Assembly (NCBI GenBank): GCA_025463785.1
Contig: JAODBD010000003.1
Coordinates: 434,001 to 498,000, forward strand
Direction: 5' to 3'
DNA length: 64,000 bases
DNA from: Glaciihabitans sp.
GTDB taxonomy: Bacteria > Actinomycetota > Actinomycetes > Actinomycetales > Microbacteriaceae
Position 1 is the first letter of the stretch. Every line of letters starts with the position of its first letter. A program made the position numbers and the translations under genes. Shown here one piece after another: positions 46,171 to 52,940 of the stretch. Under the pieces are notes generated by a model. That model saw only the letters and a program-made list of their open reading frames with translations, searched no databases and was not told the DNA's origin.

Positions 46171-47259
46171 ATGCGATGGGATGCCCAGGCACTGGATTCG
46201 GAGAGCGATCAGGCTCTGCCGGGGCTGGCGCGCCTGAACAACCTCGTGCGAACGGTTCGCACCCCCGAGTTTGCCGGTATCACCTTCCACGAAGTGCTCG
46301 CGAAGTCGGCGCTCAACCATGTTCCGGGCCAGAGTGCGATGCCCTTCGGCTGGACCATAAATCCGTACCGCGGCTGCAGTCATGCCTGCGTCTACTGTTT
46401 CGCCCGCAACACCCATACCTATCTCGACCTCGATGCTGGCAAAGATTTCGATAGTCAGATCATCGTCAAGGTGAATGTGGCCGAGGTGCTGGGTAGGGAG
46501 CTTGCGCGGCCCAGCTGGGGGCGGCATCCCGTGGCTCTTGGTACGAACACCGATCCGTACCAGCGTGCCGAAGGGCGATACCAGTTGATGCCCGGCATCA
46601 TCGAGGCGCTCAGTACCAGCGGCACACCGTTCAGCATTCTGACGAAAGGCAGTCTGATCAGGCGCGATCTGCCGCTGCTGGCGAAGGCGAACGAGCGTGT
46701 TGCCGTTGACCTCGCAATGTCGATAGCAGTGTACGACGACGAATTGCAGCAGGCCGTTGAGCCCGGCACCCCGACGACGGCGGCCCGGCTTGCGACTGTC
46801 ACGGCGGCGCGCGAGGTCGGCCTTCCGGTGACGGTTTTCCTCATGCCGATCCTGCCGTATCTCACCGACTCCCGCGCACATCTCGATGGCGCTCTCGAGC
46901 GCGTCGCGGCCGCCGGGGCGACCTCGGTGATGCACACCGCGCTGCACCTGCGACCGGGTACAAAGGAGTGGTTCATGCAGTGGCTGGCGCGGGAGCATCC
47001 CGAGCTGGTTGCCCGGTACGAAGCCATGTACAAGTTCAGCGCATACGCGCCGAAGGAGTACCGCAAGTGGCTCGCAGACAAGTTTCGGCCGCTGGTGCGC
47101 AAGCACGGGCTCAATCGTGGCGAGATGAATCCGTCTACCGGCACGGCGGGGGCAACGGGCACTGTGCGCTCAACCGGCATTGCGCGCTCAAGTAGCTCTG
47201 GGCGCTCGCAGGCGTTGCGGCCCGCGGCAGAGTACGTTCCGGAGCCCACGCTGTTCTGA
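46171..47259 (+). CDS. Rv2578c-family radical SAM protein
   Basis: This 362-aa radical SAM enzyme has the iron-sulfur cluster motif RGCSHACVYCFARNTH near residue 67 (three Cys as CxxxCxxC). It is related in this region to spore photoproduct lyase-like proteins and belongs to the mycobacterial Rv2578c family. Its reaction is unknown. An SOS box lies in its promoter and the ATG begins six bases after the -10, so it is probably a DNA-damage-induced leaderless gene. The Rv2578c family is, to my knowledge, SOS-controlled in mycobacteria as well, which supports a repair role. The C-terminal 45 residues are a Ser/Thr/Gly/Ala-rich, internally repetitive tail. Confidence 0.9.
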   Translation: MRWDAQALDSESDQALPGLARLNNLVRTVRTPEFAGITFHEVLAKSALNHVPGQSAMPFGWTINPYRGCSHACVYCFARNTHTYLDLDAGKDFDSQIIVKVNVAEVLGRELARPSWGRHPVALGTNTDPYQRAEGRYQLMPGIIEALSTSGTPFSILTKGSLIRRDLPLLAKANERVAVDLAMSIAVYDDELQQAVEPGTPTTAARLATVTAAREVGLPVTVFLMPILPYLTDSRAHLDGALERVAAAGATSVMHTALHLRPGTKEWFMQWLAREHPELVARYEAMYKFSAYAPKEYRKWLADKFRPLVRKHGLNRGEMNPSTGTAGATGTVRSTGIARSSSSGRSQALRPAAEYVPEPTLF

Positions 47260-47363
47260 TTGTGGTGCGCCCAGAAAAAGGGGTACACGCTTTGTCCCCC
47301 GGGTGGCATACTGCGTTAGCGCGTGATTCTAGCGCCAGCCGTCGGCCCGTCGGAGGAGGAGTC

Positions 47364-48578
47364 GTGTCACTTGACCCCTCGCAGCGTGTCGGGCCGCAGA
47401 TGCTCAACCGCGCTTTCACGCGACTCGCACACGTGGTCGGCTACATCTGCCTATGCGGCGCGATTCTGGATGTCGTCGGTTACCAGACGAGCGCCCCGAC
47501 CGCGCTGATCTGGCCGGCCGTATTTCCGCTCTCGTTCGCTCTCGCTGCGCTCGTGTTGCTCGACCGGTTTCGCACCACCGGCTATGCGGTGGCGTTCCTC
47601 GTTATTGGTGGGCTCAGCCAGTACTGGTTCGCTGAGACGCTGCTCTCGCATGAGCCGTCGCTTTATTCGAGCACACTGACCATTTCGCTCGTGAATGTCG
47701 CACTGATCATGGTCGGTGGGTCGGGATTCGTGGCGCGCACGGGCATCCTGTGGTCACTTGCCGGTTTTTCTGTAGGGCAGGCGGCTTCGGTTCTCGCGGC
47801 CCTCCAGACCCGGGCGCCCATCGGTCTCGACGAGGTGGCGTTCGAGATCGAGGCGGCTCTCGTGCTGGTTCTCTGGATTGGCTCCCGATCTCGCGCCCGC
47901 CAACGTACGCGGCCACAACTTGATCGTGCCGCCATCGACGAAGAGGTATCTGCGCTGCGCTACCGCATCGAGGGACGGGCAGCGGCACTCATGCACGACA
48001 CCGTGCTCGGGCATCTCGCAGCCATCGTTTCGGCTCCGGAGGCCTCGCTGCGGCCTGCGCTCAAACGGGCAATCGAACGCGACCTTGAAGTGCTGCTCGG
48101 TGAGGGCTGGCTCAGCGACCCGTCGCCTGAGCTGGACGCGCAGGGACGAAGCGACTGGCGCCGCAGTGCGGTGTTCGCGGCAGTGCAGGAGGCACGCGAG
48201 CAGTCGTTGACAGTCGAGGTCACGGGTGACCTCGCTGCCGTCGGTCGGTTGGATGCCGAGCGCGATACGGCCGCGGGCCTCGCCGTGAAGCAATGCCTCG
48301 TGAACGTGCTGAGGCACGCGCAGGTCGAGCATGCCGAGGTCGTGATCATCGGCGCCGAGCAGGAGATCTCGATCATGGTGATCGATTCGGGTCGCGGATT
48401 CTCCGAAGAACACGTCGGCGTCGACAGGTTGGGTCTGCGCCAGTCGGTGCGCCGCCGCATCGAGTCGGTCGGCGGGGGAGTGAAGCTTTGGTCAACGCCG
48501 GGGCGAGGCACTTCGATCATGCTGCGGTTGCCGGCGAGCTCCGTGTCGACTGAGCCTGCGACGGTGCCCAATGGTTAG
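47364..48578 (+). CDS. NarL-type sensor histidine kinase
   Basis: In this 404-aa protein the N-terminal part (about 20-170) has about six membrane helices. The dimerisation helix has ALMHDTVLGHL with the likely phospho-acceptor His211. The ATPase domain shows NVLRHAQV near 312, VIDSGRGF near 337 and GRGTSIML near the end. GTG 47364 is chosen because GGAGGAGGAG lies just before it; an upstream in-frame ATG at 47262 would add 34 residues overlapping no motif. It overlaps the next gene by eight bases. The signal is unknown. With the response regulator at 49718 it forms a two-component system that includes an extra kinase-like partner. Confidence 0.85.
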   Translation: MSLDPSQRVGPQMLNRAFTRLAHVVGYICLCGAILDVVGYQTSAPTALIWPAVFPLSFALAALVLLDRFRTTGYAVAFLVIGGLSQYWFAETLLSHEPSLYSSTLTISLVNVALIMVGGSGFVARTGILWSLAGFSVGQAASVLAALQTRAPIGLDEVAFEIEAALVLVLWIGSRSRARQRTRPQLDRAAIDEEVSALRYRIEGRAAALMHDTVLGHLAAIVSAPEASLRPALKRAIERDLEVLLGEGWLSDPSPELDAQGRSDWRRSAVFAAVQEAREQSLTVEVTGDLAAVGRLDAERDTAAGLAVKQCLVNVLRHAQVEHAEVVIIGAEQEISIMVIDSGRGFSEEHVGVDRLGLRQSVRRRIESVGGGVKLWSTPGRGTSIMLRLPASSVSTEPATVPNG

Positions 48579-49731
48579 CACCAACAAGTCGTACCAGCAG
48601 CTCGACCCCGTCGGCGGCTACAGTACGCGGCCCATCACCCTCGTCTACTGTTTGGCGATTGCGGTTTATGCCGGCGTGCAGTCCTATATCGGCCGGGACG
48701 CCGTCGAAGTTCCTGTCCTGGAATGGGCCGCGCTCGCAGCCATCCTGCTGGCCATGGCCGGCGTCGCGTTCTGGTCGAGTTCGCTGCGGGCGCCCTTCCC
48801 GCTCGGTGGTTTCATCGTGATCATGGTCCTGTCCATGAGTGGAATGATCCTGGATGCCGCGGCCACCTGGCGAGGTCCGAGCATCCCGCCCGGCGAATGG
48901 GGCCCCACCGTCGTGGGTTTCACGATCCTGCAGCTCGCGCCTTATCGTCCCACGCGGGACATCGTCATATCGACGGTGCTCGGAGCCCTCGAGGCTGGGT
49001 TTATCGCAGTGCTGCACCCGGCGTCGAACCTCCCGGGAGAACCGTGGCTGGTGAACATCGTGACGAGCACGCTCCCGCTCATAGCATTCGGGTTTGGCGG
49101 TGCGGCCCACGCCGCGTCGCTCGGAAAGGCGCTCGGACGCATGCGGTCTGCGTCGGAGCTCGCGAGCCGTGCCGCGAGTCTCGAACTGCGCGACCGCGTG
49201 GTTGCGGCCGTTATGCACGACAGGGTCAGCATCCTGAATCACACTGTCGTTCCGTTCTTTACGGATGTGTTGCTGAGTAACCGAGTGACGCAAGACGTGC
49301 GGGAGGGGGCACGCGAGATCTCGTCATCCATTCGGTCGATCATGGTGGCAGAGGCGGATCGTAGTTGGCTCGACACCGTCGTGGACCAGATCGGCGGCGC
49401 CCAGGACGGCTCGCTGCCGGGGTCTGAGGTCGTTCAGGATGACGATCGCCTTGCGGTCGGGATGAACACCGAGCAGCGCATCGTCATTCGCGCGCTGCTT
49501 GTCGCGCTGTTCGAGCATCCAGGGTTTGACGCCGATGGTTTCGGCATCATGCTGGAGCGGCATGGCACTCGGTGCCACGTCCTGCTGACGGCGAAACTCG
49601 ACCACGATGAGTCGATTCCGCGGTCGGGGCTGGCGGCCTATCTCGCCGTTTTGCGCATCGTGTTCGGCGACCTGCTGGTCACGTTCCAATCGCCCACGCT
49701 CACACTAAGGTTTTCGTATGAGCACAAGTGA
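48571..49731 (+). CDS. membrane protein with degenerate histidine-kinase-like C-terminus
   Basis: This 386-aa protein has about five to six N-terminal membrane helices and a C-terminal region with VMHDRVSILN (His216) at the same place as the DHp box of the upstream kinase. I do not see the usual N, G1 or G2 ATP-binding motifs in the last 130 residues. It therefore looks like a kinase homologue that lost catalysis, perhaps a dimer partner, phosphotransfer scaffold or signal integrator. It lies between the kinase and the response regulator with overlaps on both sides (8 and 14 bases), so the three are made together. I recognise no named family. Confidence 0.7.
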   Translation: MVSTNKSYQQLDPVGGYSTRPITLVYCLAIAVYAGVQSYIGRDAVEVPVLEWAALAAILLAMAGVAFWSSSLRAPFPLGGFIVIMVLSMSGMILDAAATWRGPSIPPGEWGPTVVGFTILQLAPYRPTRDIVISTVLGALEAGFIAVLHPASNLPGEPWLVNIVTSTLPLIAFGFGGAAHAASLGKALGRMRSASELASRAASLELRDRVVAAVMHDRVSILNHTVVPFFTDVLLSNRVTQDVREGAREISSSIRSIMVAEADRSWLDTVVDQIGGAQDGSLPGSEVVQDDDRLAVGMNTEQRIVIRALLVALFEHPGFDADGFGIMLERHGTRCHVLLTAKLDHDESIPRSGLAAYLAVLRIVFGDLLVTFQSPTLTLRFSYEHK

Positions 49732-50410
49732 CGTCGTCGATTCGGCCCCGACAGCGGGCGCCGCGAAGACTCCCGCTGTGCGTCTCGCGATCCTCGATGA
49801 TCATGAGGTTCTGCTCGACAGCCTGAGCAGTTGGATCTCTGCCAACGCCCCCGACTTCGACCTGGTTCTCAGCGCGAGCACCTGGCTGCAGCTGGTGCAC
49901 AGCGACAATTTCCCAACCGATCTTGTCTTCATCGACTTCCAACTGAAGGAGCCGGTCTCGATCGAGGCCCGCGTTCGCACCTGCCGTGCTGCTGGAGCAA
50001 AAGTGATTGTCTTATCGAGTCTCGACTCGCAGGAGTCGCGTGACCGCGCGCTGGCCGCCGGCGCTGCCGCTTTTCTGTCGAAGTCGTTGCCGATGCGCGA
50101 GGTAATGGATGCCGCGCGCGGGGTCATGGGTGTGGCTCGCGACGCGAGCGTTCCGGTCGACTGGCGACCGCTGCCCGGCGGTGCCATAACGCACTCGCGC
50201 CCGAAGCTGAGCGCCGGCGAGATCGACGCACTCAAGCTGTACGTTGCTGGCTACAGCACCGGCGAGGTGGCCGCCCAGCTCAACGTGCAGTACGAAACCG
50301 CGAAGACCTACCTGCGTCGCGTGCGCGAAAAGTACGCGAAAGCCAATCGACCGGCTAGCAAGAAGGCGGATCTTATCCGTCGCGCTGCCGAGGACGGATA
50401 TCTGCACTAG
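49718..50410 (+). CDS. LuxR/NarL-family response regulator
   Basis: In this 230-aa protein the receiver domain has the acidic pair LDDHE (Asp27, Asp28), the phospho-acceptor Asp73 in VFIDFQ, the Ser of VLSSLDS near 101 and Lys in FLSKS near 118. The C-terminal helix-turn-helix (about 165-228; SAGEIDALKLYVAGYSTGEV) is of the LuxR type, although the recognition region QYETAKTYLRRV departs from the usual VKTHVS pattern. It is likely phosphorylated by the kinase at 47364. Its stop overlaps the tdk start by one base. Targets are unknown. Confidence 0.88.
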   Translation: MSTSDVVDSAPTAGAAKTPAVRLAILDDHEVLLDSLSSWISANAPDFDLVLSASTWLQLVHSDNFPTDLVFIDFQLKEPVSIEARVRTCRAAGAKVIVLSSLDSQESRDRALAAGAAAFLSKSLPMREVMDAARGVMGVARDASVPVDWRPLPGGAITHSRPKLSAGEIDALKLYVAGYSTGEVAAQLNVQYETAKTYLRRVREKYAKANRPASKKADLIRRAAEDGYLH

Positions 50411-51075
50411 TGTCAAAGCTTTACTTCCGCCACGGCGCAATGAACAGCGGCAAGAGCACAGCGCTGCTCCAGGCGGCGTTCAACTATGAGGAGCGCGGGC
50501 AGCAGGTGCTGCTCGCCAAGCCGCAGATCGATACCAAGGGCGACGCGCTGATCGTCTCGCGCCTGGGCGTGACGCGACCGGTCGACTTCACCGTTGCTCC
50601 CGCCGACGACATCTATGTCGCATTCACGATCGAGCGCGAGCGGGTCCGCCGTGAGACCGGACTGGATGTCAGTTGCCTGCTGGTGGACGAGGCTCAGTTC
50701 CTGACGGAGGGCCAGGTGGACGACCTGCTGCGCATCGCGATTCTGGAGGGCGTGCCGGTGCTGGCCTACGGCATCCGCACCGATTTTCAGACCGTCGCAT
50801 TCCCCGGCAGCCGTCGCCTGCTCGAGATCGCCCACTCGCTCGAGGAGTTGAAGACGATCTGCCGTTGCGGCCGCAAGGCCATGTTCAACGCCCGCAAGGT
50901 GGGCGAGCGCTTCGTCTTCGACGGCGACCAGGTCGCAATCGACGAGGGGGATGTCACCTACGAGTCGCTGTGCGGAGCCTGCTATCTCGAGGAGAGCGGC
51001 GGCGTCCTGAACAACGGATGGCGCCCCAAGGTCGACTTCAGCTACACGGGCGGGCCCGACGCGGACTTCACCTAG
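50410..51075 (+). CDS. tdk: thymidine kinase (type II)
   Basis: This 221-aa type II thymidine kinase has the P-loop GAMNSGKST at residues 9-17, the Walker B-like LLVDEAQFL near 95, the lid YGIRTDF near 119, and four zinc-binding Cys in ICRCG and CGACY. It salvages thymidine to dTMP. GTG overlaps the response-regulator stop by one base, an odd operon partner for a signalling gene, so its expression may follow the two-component cassette. Confidence 0.93.
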   Translation: MSKLYFRHGAMNSGKSTALLQAAFNYEERGQQVLLAKPQIDTKGDALIVSRLGVTRPVDFTVAPADDIYVAFTIERERVRRETGLDVSCLLVDEAQFLTEGQVDDLLRIAILEGVPVLAYGIRTDFQTVAFPGSRRLLEIAHSLEELKTICRCGRKAMFNARKVGERFVFDGDQVAIDEGDVTYESLCGACYLEESGGVLNNGWRPKVDFSYTGGPDADFT

Positions 51076-51173
51076 CTGGTCGGCTCGCAGCCTTGTCCCT
51101 ATCGGAGGGCCCTGAGTATCGTGAGAGCCAGCGCGCCGCGTGACGCGCGACCGATTCGCGAAGGGCTTGAACC

Positions 51174-51575
51174 ATGCCAACGATGATCTTTGTCAATCTC
51201 CCGGTCTCTGATCTCGAGCGCTCGAAGTCGTTCTATTCCGCTCTGGGCTTCGCGATCAATCCGCAGTTCACCGATGAGAACGCGGCCTGCATCGTCATCA
51301 GCGACACGATCTTCGCCATGCTCCTCGTCAAGCCGTTCTTTTCGAACTTCACCACGAAGGAGATCGCCGACACCTCGACGACGGTCGCAGTCATCAACTC
51401 GCTGTCGACAGACAGCCGAGAAGAAGTGGATGCCCTGGCCGACAAGGCGCTCGCCGCGGGTGGCACGCAGACCAATGAGCCGCAGGACCTCGGATTCATG
51501 TACAACCGCAGCTTTCAGGACCCAGACGGCAACATGTGGGAGACGCTCTGGATGGATCCCGCGCACGTGCAGTAG
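51174..51575 (+). CDS. VOC-family (glyoxalase/bleomycin-resistance-like) protein
   Basis: This 133-aa vicinal oxygen chelate fold protein has paired beta-alpha-beta modules: IFVNLPVSDLERSKSFY at residue 5 and FQDPDGNMWETLWMD near the C-terminus with the metal-binding Glu. The early Asn in FVNLPV replaces the usual first His. Members act as glyoxalases, dioxygenases or antibiotic-binding proteins; the family is too broad for a precise call. GAAGGG precedes the ATG. It appears to be a single-gene unit. Confidence 0.85.
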   Translation: MPTMIFVNLPVSDLERSKSFYSALGFAINPQFTDENAACIVISDTIFAMLLVKPFFSNFTTKEIADTSTTVAVINSLSTDSREEVDALADKALAAGGTQTNEPQDLGFMYNRSFQDPDGNMWETLWMDPAHVQ

Positions 51576-51630
51576 CGCGCGGCGTCAGCCTGAAGCAGAG
51601 ACAGCGCTGGTCTCCGTCACCGAGCGAGGT

Positions 51631-52059
51631 CTAGTTTGGCTGCGGTTGGTCGACCCAGGGGTTGATCAGGGTGATGCCCAGGTCGTCGAAGTCTTTGGTA
51701 TTTCTGGTTGCAAGAGCGAGGCCGCGGGCTCCGCAGATCGCAGCGATCATGCCGTCTTCTACGCTGAGCGCCTGCCCCGCTGATCTTCGCGACTCCTGCA
51801 TCGCAGCGTACGTGTGCGCTGCGCGCTCGTCGTATGGCAGGACCTGGTCTGCGTAGATGGCCAGTGTTCGTGCGACCGCCGCCATCAGCGCGTCGCGCCG
51901 CCGCCCGGGCGGTAACGCGCGAACACCGGCCAGGATTTCGCCGACACTGATGGACGTTAGCGCGACGTCATCCGCGACCCCGTCGAGCCACGCAAGGACC
52001 GTGGAATCCGGACGGGTTCGCAACGGCTCTGAGAGCACATTGGTATCGAGAACGATCAT
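51631..52059 (-). CDS. PIN-domain ribonuclease toxin (VapC/FitB-like)
   Basis: This 142-aa PIN domain has the expected acidic residues: Asp5 in VLDTNVLSE, Glu near 41 in VGEILAG, Asp near 102 in SVEDGMIAA, and Asp near 123 in NTKDFDDL. Such toxins cleave specific RNAs, often tRNAs. Its start overlaps the stop of an antitoxin-like gene (ATGA on the minus strand). That antitoxin lacks its N-terminal DNA-binding part, so control of this toxin may be altered. Confidence 0.9.
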   Translation of the reverse strand: MIVLDTNVLSEPLRTRPDSTVLAWLDGVADDVALTSISVGEILAGVRALPPGRRRDALMAAVARTLAIYADQVLPYDERAAHTYAAMQESRRSAGQALSVEDGMIAAICGARGLALATRNTKDFDDLGITLINPWVDQPQPN

Positions 52060-52205
52060 GAGAGATCGAGGTCGCGTGCCCGTGAACGGGGCGGCAGCTC
52101 GATGTCATCGCCACGGAATTTCGACATAGCCGCGACCCAGGCGTGCGCGAAGTCGCCGCCGGTCACAGCGGCGCTCAGGATCGCGCGAGCCTCAGCCTCC
52201 AGCAT
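52056..52205 (-). CDS. FitA/VapB-like antitoxin, N-terminally truncated
   Basis: A 49-aa reading frame starts at ATG 52205 and ends in the ATGA overlap with the toxin gene. Its beginning MLEAEARAILSAAV matches the segment that follows the ribbon-helix-helix domain in FitA-type antitoxins (typically SMEAEARAIL). Upstream the frame is closed by a TAG five codons before the ATG, so the DNA-binding half is missing. The remainder still contains the probable toxin-binding C-terminus (ELPPRSRARDLDL). It may neutralise the toxin but should not autorepress. Confidence 0.65.
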   Translation of the reverse strand: MLEAEARAILSAAVTGGDFAHAWVAAMSKFRGDDIELPPRSRARDLDLS

Positions 52206-52234
52206 AAAGTGCTGTCGGTGCTAGCACTCGTTGG

Positions 52235-52933
52235 CTAGTCGGCCGGGTCGTCGGGAACGAACCGGTACCCCATCCCGAGCACGGTGACGAGGTATCGCGG
52301 TTCGGAGGGAACGGGCTCGAGCTTCTTTCGGAGTTGGGCGAAGTAGAGGCGCAGGTATCCGGTGTCTCGCGTGTGGTGCGGTCCCCAAATCTGGGTGAGC
52401 AGCGATTCCCTGGTGACGAGCTTGCGCGGGTTGTGCACGAGAAGGTCCAGGATGCGCCATTCGGTTGGGGTGAGCCGGACCGGCACGGATGCAGGGCCGT
52501 TGCGACGAAGAACCTGCTTCGCCGAGAAATCGACGCTGATCGCGCCGAACGAGACGATCGGTTCGTCGTCCGCTGAGACGACCCGGCGGGTGAGCGCCCG
52601 GATGCGAGCCAGCAGTTCGTCGATCGCGAATGGTTTGGTGACGTAGTCGTCGGCGCCGGCGTCCAAAGCGTCAACCTTGTCGGCGGCGTCCGTCCTCCCG
52701 GACACGACCAGAATGGGCACCTGCGTCCAGCCGCGGAGTCCCTGGATCACCTCGATTCCATCGAGCTTCGGCATCCCGAGGTCGAGCATCACGAGATCCG
52801 GATGATGGATCATGGCCTCATCGAGGGCCTCGGCTCCGTTGTCGGCCGTGACGATCTCGTAGCCGCGGGCGCGCAGGGTCACTTTTAGGGCGCGAAGGAT
52901 CTGCGGGTCGTCATCCGCGATGAGAATTCTCAT
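52235..52933 (-). CDS. kdpE: KdpE response regulator
   Basis: This 232-aa OmpR-type regulator has the acidic pocket ADDDP at residue 6, phospho-acceptor Asp in VMLDLGMP near 53, and Lys in VTKPFAID near 103. Its C-terminal winged helix includes LTPTEWRILDLL near 160 and GYRF at the end. It begins seven bases after the kdpD stop on the minus strand and responds to KdpD at low potassium or osmotic stress to activate the kdp operon. An in-frame upstream extension into kdpD is not supported. Confidence 0.96.
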   Translation of the reverse strand: MRILIADDDPQILRALKVTLRARGYEIVTADNGAEALDEAMIHHPDLVMLDLGMPKLDGIEVIQGLRGWTQVPILVVSGRTDAADKVDALDAGADDYVTKPFAIDELLARIRALTRRVVSADDEPIVSFGAISVDFSAKQVLRRNGPASVPVRLTPTEWRILDLLVHNPRKLVTRESLLTQIWGPHHTRDTGYLRLYFAQLRKKLEPVPSEPRYLVTVLGMGYRFVPDDPAD

Positions 52934-52940
52934 GACCGAC

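Noticed and set aside
45292-47106. A 604-aa open frame on the minus strand
   Set aside because: It spans the opposite strand of mqo and the radical SAM gene, both certain. No domain is visible.
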